Assembly (NCBI RefSeq): GCF_002531725.1 | Contig: NZ_NWSQ01000011.1 | Location: forward strand, 62,001 to 126,000 | Direction of reading: 5' to 3' | Length of the DNA stretch: 64,000 bases | DNA from: Rhizobium sp. L43 | Lineage (GTDB): Bacteria > Pseudomonadota > Alphaproteobacteria > Rhizobiales > Rhizobiaceae | In this document: positions 47,048 to 54,812 of the stretch, in pieces | Numbering within the stretch: the first letter of the stretch is position 1 | How the letters are laid out: each line of letters begins with the position of its first letter | Translations under genes and position numbers: made by a program | The notes under the pieces: generated by a model | What the model was told of the DNA's origin: nothing | Seen by the model: only the letters and a program-made list of their open reading frames with translations | Databases searched by the model: none

Positions 47048-47941
47048 TCAGCTCATCGCGTGGAACGTCTCGAAAATCAGCGCCCTCAGCCAGCGATGCG
47101 CGCGATCTGCATCCATGCGGGGGTGCCAGGCCTGGACGATGTTGAAACCCGGCACGGCAACCGGCAGGTCGAAGGTCCTGATCTCCCTTATCGCGGACTT
47201 GCAATAGGACTTAGGAACCGAGCCGATCAGATCGGATGCCGCCGCGACGGCGATCACCGCCGGAAAGCTCGGCACGATCAGCCTGACGTTACGCTCATGG
47301 CCCAGTTTGGCGAGCGCCCGGTCGACGGGGCCGACGTAGTCTGCTTGCGGCGAGAACACCACATGGCCCAATGCGGCATAACGTTCGGCCGTTATCCCTG
47401 CATCGAAGATCGGATGCCCTACCCTGGCGACACCGACAAACCGATCCTCGAACAGGGTCTGGCAACGCAGTTCGCCGCCGTCGCGCGGCAGGACGCCGAT
47501 ATCCAGATCGACCGCCGCGTCCCGCAAAGCCTGAACATCCTTGTCCGATCTCGGCGCAAAGCGAAGCCTTATTCCCGGCGCAGCGTTGGTCACGGCGGCG
47601 CTGAGGTCGGCGGCGTAGAGAAGCACGAAGGCCTCGTTGGCACGGATGGTGAAGTCGCGCCGCACCTCCCGGATTTCCACGGTCGATGGTGGGCTCAGCA
47701 CCGTTTTCACCGCGTCTTTCAACACATGGACGTCCTCGGCAATCGCCAGGGCATGGGGCGTCGCAACCATGCCGCGCCCGGCCGGCACGAGGATCGGATC
47801 GCCGAGCGCCGTCCTCAAGCGCGAAAGCGTCCGGCTCATGGCCGATGTGCTGAGGCCAAGCCGGCGGGCGGCGGCCGATACGCTCTGCTCGCGCAGCAAC
47901 GCATCCAGCGCCACCAGGAGATTGAAATCGAGATCGGACAT
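47048..47941 (-). CDS. LysR-family transcriptional regulator
   Basis: 297 residues from ATG 47941 (MSDLDFNLLVALDALLREQSVSAAARRLGLSTSAMSRTLSRLRTALGDPILVPAGRGM). The winged helix-turn-helix occupies the first ~60 residues, in the NodD-like/PcpR style. The rest is a periplasmic-binding-protein-like effector domain (RRDFTIRANEAFVLLYAADL, GYPVGI-like region changed to VLPRDGGELRCQTLF). It is divergent from the DHA2-type exporter at 48061, which is its likely target. The effector is unknown. Confidence 0.9.
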   Translation of the reverse strand: MSDLDFNLLVALDALLREQSVSAAARRLGLSTSAMSRTLSRLRTALGDPILVPAGRGMVATPHALAIAEDVHVLKDAVKTVLSPPSTVEIREVRRDFTIRANEAFVLLYAADLSAAVTNAAPGIRLRFAPRSDKDVQALRDAAVDLDIGVLPRDGGELRCQTLFEDRFVGVARVGHPIFDAGITAERYAALGHVVFSPQADYVGPVDRALAKLGHERNVRLIVPSFPAVIAVAAASDLIGSVPKSYCKSAIREIRTFDLPVAVPGFNIVQAWHPRMDADRAHRWLRALIFETFHAMS

Positions 47942-47971
47942 GGTGCAAGTCTAATCAGGCATGGCGCCTTG

Positions 47972-47997
47972 CGCAACGGTCTATTGATTTCGTTGCG
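47972..47997. promoter_or_regulatory. Candidate LysR-type binding site
   Basis: CGCAACG (47972-47978) and CGTTGCG (47991-47997) are inverted copies separated by 12 bases in the 119-base gap between the LysR gene and the exporter gene. This is the size expected of a LysR recognition site, but the assignment rests on position and symmetry only. Confidence 0.45.
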
Positions 47998-48060
47998 TCT
48001 GGCGCATGAGCTCAGCGAGACGTAATTAGTCGGTCATCGCACAAGCACCGAGGAGTTCCC

Positions 48061-49449
48061 ATGTCCCTCACCTACACCGCACCGATCGCTCAAGACGGCC
48101 TGGCGTCGCCTCGACGCTATCTGGCTGTTGCCCTCTTGCTTCTGGCCGTTGTTCTCGTCGTTCTCGACGGCGCAATCGCCAACGTCGCCTTGCCCTCGAT
48201 CGCGCTTTCGCTGCACGCGAAAGCCGATAATACCGTCTGGGTCGTCTCGGCCTATCAGTTGGCCGTGCTCGTCGCCATTCTTCCCTGCGGGGCGCTCGGT
48301 GAAATCTACGGCGCGCGGCGGGTCTTCCTGATCGGCGTCGCGCTGTTCACCGCGGCTTCCGCGGCCTGCGCTCTGGCGGGTGACCTGCCCTTGCTGATCC
48401 TGGCTCGTTTCGCCCAGGGCCTCGGCGCCGGCGCGATCATGGCGCTGGCGATGATGAACCTGCGCCAGGCCTTGCCGCAGCACATGCTGGGTCCGATCAT
48501 CGGCATCAACGCCATGATCATCGCCATTTCTTCGGCTGCCGGCCCGGGCATTGCCGGCGCCATCCTTTCCGTCACGAGCTGGCCCTGGCTGTTTGCGGTC
48601 AATATACCGCTCGGCATCGTCGTTCTCTTCGGTGGCGGCCTGCTCGGGCACGTCGAGGGCGCGAAGCGGAAGCTGAATGCGAAGGCGCTGCTGGCCAATA
48701 CGGCGATGTTCATCCTGTTCTTCTCAGGCGCCGACCGGATAGCGACCGCGCCGGTCAGCGGTACGGCCCTCATCGCGGCATCGCTCGCCTGCCTTTTCGG
48801 CCTGCTGCGCCTCGAACGGAAGAGTGACGTCCCGCTTATCCCGAGGGACCTCCTGGCGACACCGGCATTCCGCGTGGCGGTGATCGCCTCGATTTCCTGC
48901 TTCTGCGGCCAGATGCTGAGCACCATCGCGCTCCCCTTCTACCTGCAACATAGCTTGCACATGACGCCGGTTCTGGCCGGGCTCTATATGATGGCCTGGC
49001 CGGCCGCGACGGCGATCATTGCGCCGGTCTCGGGACGTCTGGCAAACCGCGTCAAGACGGCATGGCTTTGCGCCATCGGCGGAGCGCTGATGGCGCTTGG
49101 CCTTCTGGTGGCCGGCCTCACCCCGCCCGACCCGAGCGGCATCGCATTTCTCGTCGGCACGGTGCTGACCGGCCTCGGTTTCGGGCTGTTCCAGACGCCG
49201 AACAACCGCATTCTCCTGCTCTCGGCACCGAAGGCCAGAAGTGGTGCCGCGGGCGCCATGCAAGGCACCGCGCGGCTTCTCGGCCAAACGCTGGGCGGGA
49301 TCTCGATGTCGATCATTTTCGCAACTTTGCCGTTGTCGACAGCGCTCAACTTTGCGGTCGTCGTATCAGGCGGCTGCGCCGCCATAGCAAGCTTGGTCAG
49401 CCTGAGCCGGGCGCGCTACGAAGTGGCGGGGCCGCCCGGAGCGGCCTGA
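48061..49449 (+). CDS. DHA2-type MFS drug exporter
   Basis: 462 residues from ATG 48061, with GAGGAG upstream. Fourteen membrane segments are expected. The early DGAIANVALPSIALSLHA motif and WVVSAYQLAVLVAILPCGALGEIYGARRVFL (motif A region) mark the DHA2/EmrB-QacA family of proton-driven exporters. RFAQGLGAGAIMALAMMNLRQ and AISSAAGPGIAGAIL are further family motifs. It is divergent from a LysR regulator. The exported substrate is unknown. Confidence 0.9.
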   Translation: MSLTYTAPIAQDGLASPRRYLAVALLLLAVVLVVLDGAIANVALPSIALSLHAKADNTVWVVSAYQLAVLVAILPCGALGEIYGARRVFLIGVALFTAASAACALAGDLPLLILARFAQGLGAGAIMALAMMNLRQALPQHMLGPIIGINAMIIAISSAAGPGIAGAILSVTSWPWLFAVNIPLGIVVLFGGGLLGHVEGAKRKLNAKALLANTAMFILFFSGADRIATAPVSGTALIAASLACLFGLLRLERKSDVPLIPRDLLATPAFRVAVIASISCFCGQMLSTIALPFYLQHSLHMTPVLAGLYMMAWPAATAIIAPVSGRLANRVKTAWLCAIGGALMALGLLVAGLTPPDPSGIAFLVGTVLTGLGFGLFQTPNNRILLLSAPKARSGAAGAMQGTARLLGQTLGGISMSIIFATLPLSTALNFAVVVSGGCAAIASLVSLSRARYEVAGPPGAA

Positions 49450-49465
49450 ACGCGCGTCGTGGTTG

Positions 49466-49492
49466 CCCGGGTGAAGCGAGGGTTCACCCGGG
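49466..49492. terminator. Hairpin after the DHA2 exporter gene
   Basis: CCCGGGTGAA (49466-49475) and TTCACCCGGG (49483-49492) form ten perfect pairs with a seven-base loop, 16 bases past the exporter stop. A second CCCGGGTGAAGCG follows at once as a direct repeat. No T-run follows, so termination is only likely. Confidence 0.5.
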
Positions 49493-49638
49493 TGAAGCGG
49501 GGGCGCCGAGCCGGTCGCATGCCGCATCGCAGCCATGCTTGAGATCAGGTTGAGCTTTGGCCGAGCATCGTGTAAAGCCGCAGCATTCCCGGACAACACC
49601 CAGGCTTTCGGCCCAGATTTTCAGCAAGGCGTGAACAT

Positions 49639-50328
49639 ATGGACGGCTTCGACCTCATCATCTTCGACTGCGACGGCGTTCTGGTCGATTCGGAAATCAT
49701 CGCCGCGGAAGTCGAATCCGCGCTGCTGACGGAGGCCGGATATCCGATCGGCGTCGAAGAAATGGGCGAGCGCTTCGCCGGCATGACATGGCGCAACATC
49801 CTGCTGCAGATCGAGCGCGAGGCGAGCATCCCGCTTTCGGCCTCGCTGCTCGATAAGTCGGAGAAGATGCTCGACCTCAGGCTGGCCAACGACGTCCAGG
49901 CCATTGCCGGCGTCGAATTCGCCGTCTCCAGGCTGCCGATGAAGCGCTGCATCTGCTCGAATTCGAGCAGCAAGCGGCTCGACATGATGCTGAGCAAGGT
50001 GGGGCTGAAGCCGCTGTTTGCGCCGAACATTTTCTCCGCCAAGGATCTCGGCCCCGACCGCGCCAAGCCGAAGCCCGACATCTTCCTGCACGGTGCAAGC
50101 CAGATGGGCGTGTCGCCCGATAGGGTTGTCGTGGTCGAGGATTCCGTGCACGGCGTGCATGCGGCTCGCGCCGCCGGCATGCGCGTCATCGGCTTCACCG
50201 GCGCCTCGCACAGCTATCCCGCCCATGCCGACAAATTGACCGATGCCGGCGCCGAAACAGCGATCTCCCGCATGAACGACCTACCGGGCGTCGTCGCCGC
50301 ATTGGCGGCCTGGGACAACGTTCTCTAG
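49639..50328 (+). CDS. HAD-superfamily hydrolase, phosphatase/phosphomutase type
   Basis: 229 residues from ATG 49639 (MDGFDLIIFDCDGVLVDSE). Motif I is FDCDGVLVD with both aspartates, motif II is CICSNSSSKR, the lysine is in KPKPDIFLHGASQMG, and motif IV is VVVVEDSVHGVHAARAAGM. This is the full class IA set, with a helical cap between ~20 and 85 as in beta-phosphoglucomutase and related sugar phosphatases. The exact substrate is unknown. Confidence 0.9.
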   Translation: MDGFDLIIFDCDGVLVDSEIIAAEVESALLTEAGYPIGVEEMGERFAGMTWRNILLQIEREASIPLSASLLDKSEKMLDLRLANDVQAIAGVEFAVSRLPMKRCICSNSSSKRLDMMLSKVGLKPLFAPNIFSAKDLGPDRAKPKPDIFLHGASQMGVSPDRVVVVEDSVHGVHAARAAGMRVIGFTGASHSYPAHADKLTDAGAETAISRMNDLPGVVAALAAWDNVL

Positions 50329-50351
50329 AGCCGCCTCAGGCGACACTCTCT

Positions 50352-50495
50352 CCTCCCTCATTCCTGTGCTCGTCACAGGAATCCAGTGCGCCCAAGTCCT
50401 TGGGCGCGGAAGAATGGCGTCGTTGCGTAGTGGTCATTCACGGCGCCGACGCGCCGTGGCTGGATTCCTGTGACGAGCACAGGAATGAGGGAAGG
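50352..50495. repeat. Palindromic repeat, family II
   Basis: Arms CCTCCCTCATTCCTGTGCTC and GAGCACAGGAATGAGGGAAGG enclose TCACAGGAATCCAG/CTGGATTCCTGTGA, like the copies at 21132 and 23980. The inner module between them is inverted relative to 21132. Confidence 0.75.
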
Positions 50496-50534
50496 TGGTG
50501 CATCCGGGCCCCGGAAACAGTCGCCGATATCTCT

Positions 50535-51179
50535 CTAACTGTTCTTCTTGGTCTTCGCAGGCTGGCTGTCGAAGCCGACATTGACGCGCACCAGGGCGCC
50601 GGCGCCGACCGGCATTTTGATGCCGTCCTTGCGGAAGATCACCTGGGTGCCCGGGGCACCTGCCGGGATGGCGGTCGCGAATTTGGTGACCTCGGAATAG
50701 AGCACGGTCTCGCCGTCGAGGATGGTGACGCGGATCGGCAGCGTCACCGGGCCGGGGGCGCCGGCCGGGCCGGTGATCAGGCGCAGCTGGGCAACGACGG
50801 TCATCGTCAGGTTCGTGTCGCTCAGCGAGCACTGGCGGGTGTAATCGCCGAACGAGGCCTGGAAGACGATCTGCTGCGGATCGTCCTTCTTGCCCTTGGC
50901 ATAGGTGCGGAAGATCGCATCCTGGTCACGCATGAAGATCTGCGGGCAGGCGCCCTGGACGACCGGGGCAACGGTGCCCTGCGCCGTCGTGGCGGTGCCG
51001 ATCGACGGATTGTTCGAGGAGGGATTGGCGGGGGCCAGCGGCATGATCTGGGCGGTGCCGTTCGGCTGGGCCGGCGCCGCCGGCTTGCTGTCGCCGCCTA
51101 TGCCGAGCGAGTTGCAACCAGTGAGCAGGGCAAGAACAGATGCGGAGACGATGAGACGCGAGACCTTGCCGAGCACCAT
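50535..51179 (-). CDS. Putative lipoprotein
   Basis: 214 residues from ATG 51179, with AAGGGATGG upstream; the longer frame starts at a TTG. MVLGKVSRLIVSASVLALLTGCNSL is a signal peptide ending in the lipobox LTGC. A proline/asparagine-rich linker follows, then a beta-rich domain (ACPQIFMRDQDAIFRTYAKGKKDDPQQIVFQASFGDYTRQC...LRLITGPAGAPGPVTLPIRVTILDGETVLYSEV). It probably faces the periplasm from the outer membrane. The family is widespread in rhizobia, but I know of no function. It is divergent from thrC. Confidence 0.78.
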   Translation of the reverse strand: MVLGKVSRLIVSASVLALLTGCNSLGIGGDSKPAAPAQPNGTAQIMPLAPANPSSNNPSIGTATTAQGTVAPVVQGACPQIFMRDQDAIFRTYAKGKKDDPQQIVFQASFGDYTRQCSLSDTNLTMTVVAQLRLITGPAGAPGPVTLPIRVTILDGETVLYSEVTKFATAIPAGAPGTQVIFRKDGIKMPVGAGALVRVNVGFDSQPAKTKKNS

Positions 51180-51442
51180 ATTCCATCCCTTGTACAAGCG
51201 TTTCTTGGAGGCCCCATGTCTTTTCCGCGAGGCCTTTCATGACGGTTTGCGATGGTCTATATCAGCGGCGCAAACAAAAATCGATTGGGTAAGCACCGTT
51301 TTGATGCACTTTTCGCCGCCGGATGCGGGCAACTTCAACAGGATACCCGCGATGGCGTGCCGGCAGGGCAGCCCCTCTCCCATTTTCGGCAGAGCGCGCC
51401 ACGGCTGCGCCCGGCCGGATTTCTTCCAGCGATAGATCAAGG

Positions 51443-52867
51443 ATGACTGACGTGGACTATATCTCGACCCGCGGCGAGGCCCCTGCCCTCGGCTTTTGCG
51501 ACGCTCTGCTGACCGGGCTGGCGCGCGACGGCGGGCTCTACGTTCCCCGGGAATGGCCGAGCTTTTCCAAGAAGCAAATCCGGGCGCTGCGCGGCAAGAG
51601 CTATCAGGAGGTCGCCTTCACCATCCTGTCGCCCTTCACCAATGGCGAGATCCCCGCCGACACCTTCCGGGCGATGATCGACGAGGCCTACGGCACCTTC
51701 CGCCATCCGGCGATCGCGCCGCTCGTCCAGACCGGGCCGAACAGCTTCGTCATGGAACTGTTCCACGGCACGACGCTCGCCTTCAAGGACGTGGCGATGC
51801 AATTGCTCGCCCGGCTGATGGATTATGCGCTGGAGAAGCGCGGCGAGCGGGCAACGATCGTCGGCGCCACCTCGGGCGATACCGGGGGTGCGGCGATCGA
51901 CGCCTTTGCGGGCCGCGAGCGCACCGACATCTTCATCCTCTTCCCGCATGGCAAGGTCTCGCCGGTGCAGCAGCGGCAGATGACCACCTCGTCTTCATCC
52001 AACGTGCATGCGCTTGCCGTCGAGGGCAATTTCGACGATTGCCAGAACCTGGTGAAGGCGATGTTCAACGACGCCGCCTTCCGCGACAAGGTTCGTCTCT
52101 CCGGCGTCAACTCGATCAACTGGGCGCGCATCATGGCCCAGATCGTCTATTATTTCACCGCGGCGGTGGCGCTCGGCGGGCCGGACCGGAAGATCTCGTT
52201 CACGGTGCCCACCGGCAATTTCGGCGATATCTTCGCCGGCTACTGCGCCAAGCGCATGGGCCTGCCGATTGACCGGCTGGTCATCGCCACCAACGAAAAC
52301 GACATTCTGGCGCGGACGCTGAAGACCGGCCGCTACGACATGAAGGCGGTCAAGGCGACGACGTCGCCGTCGATGGACATCCAGATCTCCTCGAATTTCG
52401 AACGGCTGCTGTTCGAAGCCTATGGGCGCGACGCCTCCAAGGTGCGCGCGGCGATGGAAAGCCTCAAGCAGTCCAACGGTTTCGAGATCGGCGCGCAGGC
52501 GCTGAAGGCGATCCGCCGCGACTTCCGCGCCGGCCGCGCCAGCGAGAGCCAAGTGGCCGAGACGATCCGCAAGACCCATGCCGAGACCGGTTATCTGCTG
52601 GATCCGCATTCGGCGATCGGCGTCTACGTCGCCAACAAGAAAGAAAAGCCGAATACGCCGATGGTGACGCTTTCGACCGCACATCCGGCGAAATTCCCGG
52701 TCGCCGTAAAATCGGCCAGCGGTATTGACCCGGCGCTTCCGACGTGGCTTGCTGATCTGATGCACAGGGAGGAGCGCTTCCAGATCATCGAACCGGAGCT
52801 GAAAGCCGTAGAAACCTTTATCGGCAAACACGCCCGCGGCGAGACGACGGCAGGCGCAGAAAGATAG
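51443..52867 (+). CDS. thrC: Threonine synthase
   Basis: 474 residues from ATG 51443 (MTDVDYISTRGEAPALGFCDALLTGLARDGGLYVP); GTG 51452 (VDYISTRG) has a better-spaced AAGGA and may be the real start. The PLP lysine is in FHGTTLAFKDVAMQL. GATSGDTGGAAIDAF binds phosphate, and FTVPTGNFGDIFAGYCAKRMG is the typical C-terminal half motif. It converts O-phosphohomoserine to threonine in the cytosol. The length matches the proteobacterial long form. It is followed four bases later by the M16 peptidase gene, an order conserved in rhizobia. Confidence 0.94.
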   Translation: MTDVDYISTRGEAPALGFCDALLTGLARDGGLYVPREWPSFSKKQIRALRGKSYQEVAFTILSPFTNGEIPADTFRAMIDEAYGTFRHPAIAPLVQTGPNSFVMELFHGTTLAFKDVAMQLLARLMDYALEKRGERATIVGATSGDTGGAAIDAFAGRERTDIFILFPHGKVSPVQQRQMTTSSSSNVHALAVEGNFDDCQNLVKAMFNDAAFRDKVRLSGVNSINWARIMAQIVYYFTAAVALGGPDRKISFTVPTGNFGDIFAGYCAKRMGLPIDRLVIATNENDILARTLKTGRYDMKAVKATTSPSMDIQISSNFERLLFEAYGRDASKVRAAMESLKQSNGFEIGAQALKAIRRDFRAGRASESQVAETIRKTHAETGYLLDPHSAIGVYVANKKEKPNTPMVTLSTAHPAKFPVAVKSASGIDPALPTWLADLMHREERFQIIEPELKAVETFIGKHARGETTAGAER

Positions 52868-52870
52868 CCA

Positions 52871-54169
52871 ATGACAGTTGAGTGCACCCGGCTGAAATCC
52901 GGGCTGACAGTAGTTACAGAGACCATGCCGCACCTTGAAAGCGTTGCGCTCGGAGTCTGGATCAAATCGGGATCGCGTAACGAGACGGACAACGAGCACG
53001 GCATCGCCCACCTGCTCGAGCACATGGCCTTCAAGGGCACGGCACGCCGCTCGGCCCGCCAGATCGCCGAGGAAATCGAGGATGTCGGCGGCGAAGTCAA
53101 CGCCGCCACCTCGACCGAGACGACCTCCTATTACGCCCGCGTCCTCAAGGACCACGTGCCGCTTGCCGTCGATATCCTCGCCGACATCCTGACCGAATCG
53201 GCCTTCGAGGAGGAGGAGCTGGAGCGTGAGAAGCAGGTGATCCTGCAGGAGATCAACGCCGCCAACGACACGCCCGACGACGTGGTGTTCGACCGGTTCT
53301 CCGAGGTCGCCTATCGCGACCAGACGCTCGGCCGGGCCATCCTCGGCACGCCGGAGACCGTCGTCTCCTTTACGCCGCTGCAGATCCGCGGCTATCTCGG
53401 CCGCAACTACACGACCGACCGCATGTTCGTGGTCGCCACCGGCGCCGTCGAGCATGAAGAATTCGTCCGCATGGTCGAGGAGCGTTTCGCCAGCCTGCCG
53501 ACTTCGCCTTCCGCCCCGCCCGTCATGGAACCGGCGCGTTATATCGGCGGCAGCGTGCGCGAACCGCGCGACCTGATGGATGCGCAGATCCTGCTCGGCT
53601 TCGAGGGCAAACCCTACCACGCCCGCGATTTCTACTGTTCGCAGATCCTCGCCAATATCCTCGGCGGCGGCATGTCCTCCAGGCTGTTCCAGGAGGTGCG
53701 CGAGTTCCGTGGTCTCTGCTATTCCGTCTATGCCTTCCACTGGGGCTTTTCCGACACCGGCATTTTCGGCATTCATGCCGCGACCGGCGGCGAAAACCTG
53801 CCGGAACTGGTGCCCGTCATCATCGACGAGCTGCACAAGTCAGCCGATCAGATCCACCAGAAGGAAATCGAGCGCGCCCGCGCCCAGATCCGCGCCCAGC
53901 TGCTGATGGGCCAGGAAAGCCCGGCGTCGCGCGCCGGCCAGATCGCCAGGCAGATGATGCTTTACGGCGAGCCGATCTCCAATCCGGAGATGATGGAACG
54001 GCTGGAAGGCATCACCATCGAGCGGCTGACCGATCTCGCCGGCCGGCTGTTTTACGACACGGTGCCGACGCTTTCGGCGATCGGGCCGCTGGACCAGCTC
54101 GCGCCGATGGAAGACATCACCGCTTCGCTTTCGGTCCCGGCACCGAAGACGATGCAGGCCGGCCGCTGA
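52871..54169 (+). CDS. M16-family zinc metallopeptidase (processing-peptidase-like)
   Basis: 432 residues from ATG 52871. The inverted zinc motif H-x-x-E-H is in GIAHLLEHMAFKGTARRSA, with the distal glutamate in EINAANDTPDDVVFDRF upstream of LGRAILGTPETV. The second, inactive half contains the glycine-rich loop NILGGGMSSRLFQEVREFRGLCYSV. The family includes the mitochondrial processing peptidase and bacterial relatives that degrade peptides. No signal peptide is seen. It is directly downstream of thrC and likely co-transcribed, without an obvious functional link. Confidence 0.92.
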   Translation: MTVECTRLKSGLTVVTETMPHLESVALGVWIKSGSRNETDNEHGIAHLLEHMAFKGTARRSARQIAEEIEDVGGEVNAATSTETTSYYARVLKDHVPLAVDILADILTESAFEEEELEREKQVILQEINAANDTPDDVVFDRFSEVAYRDQTLGRAILGTPETVVSFTPLQIRGYLGRNYTTDRMFVVATGAVEHEEFVRMVEERFASLPTSPSAPPVMEPARYIGGSVREPRDLMDAQILLGFEGKPYHARDFYCSQILANILGGGMSSRLFQEVREFRGLCYSVYAFHWGFSDTGIFGIHAATGGENLPELVPVIIDELHKSADQIHQKEIERARAQIRAQLLMGQESPASRAGQIARQMMLYGEPISNPEMMERLEGITIERLTDLAGRLFYDTVPTLSAIGPLDQLAPMEDITASLSVPAPKTMQAGR

Positions 54170-54197
54170 GCCGGCTGCGTCCCGCCGGGAGTGATCG

Positions 54198-54812
54198 ATG
54201 CCAAAATCGGTGTTTCGGTTTCTGTCGCGGCAGCCGGAAACGGTGGAGCTGGAGAACGACAGATATCTCTTGCGCCTGCCGCGCTACCAGGATTTCAACC
54301 AGTGGCACCGGCTGCGTGCCGAAAGCCGCAAGTTCCTCGAACCCTGGGAGCCGACCTGGCGGCGCGACGAGTTGACGGAGGGCGCCTACCGCGCCCGTGT
54401 CATCCGCGGCAAGCAGGAATATGCCTCGGGCCAGGCAATCCCGCTGTTCATTTTCCTGAAGGGCGACATGACGCTCGTCGGCGGCATCACCATCGGTTAT
54501 ATCAGGCGGGGTGCGGCACAAAGCTGCATGATCGGCTACTGGATGGGCGAACGCCATGCCGGCCAGGGGCATATGTTCGCCGCTCTGCAAATGGTTATTC
54601 CTTACATCTTCACCGGGCTTGAGTTGCACCGTATCGAAGCAGCCTGTATTCCAGATAACGCGCGCAGCATCCGTCTGCTTGAAAAGGCCGGGTTTCAGCA
54701 GGAGGGCTATCTGCGCGGATACTTGAAGATCAACGGTCAGTGGCATGACCATGTGATGTTTTCACGTCTCGCCACCGATACGGATAAAGGCAGGAAAACC
54801 GACAGCCGATGA
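54198..54812 (+). CDS. GNAT-family N-acetyltransferase (RimJ/RimL type)
   Basis: 204 residues from ATG 54198. The acetyl-CoA region is seen in MIGYWMGERHAGQGHMFAALQMVIPYIFTGLELHRIEAACIPDNARSIRLLEKAGFQQEGYLRGYLKINGQWHDHVMF, the standard second half of RimJ-like enzymes. The early DRYLLRLPRYQDFNQWHRLR matches the first strand. RimJ-type enzymes acetylate protein N-termini or small molecules. Its stop overlaps the start of the EAL gene. Confidence 0.88.
   Translation: MPKSVFRFLSRQPETVELENDRYLLRLPRYQDFNQWHRLRAESRKFLEPWEPTWRRDELTEGAYRARVIRGKQEYASGQAIPLFIFLKGDMTLVGGITIGYIRRGAAQSCMIGYWMGERHAGQGHMFAALQMVIPYIFTGLELHRIEAACIPDNARSIRLLEKAGFQQEGYLRGYLKINGQWHDHVMFSRLATDTDKGRKTDSR

Noticed and set aside
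49466..49505. Second CCCGGGTGAAGCG copy as a transposon end
   Set aside because: The repeat is fully explained by a local hairpin plus one short direct duplication; no element lies between any pair of such ends.
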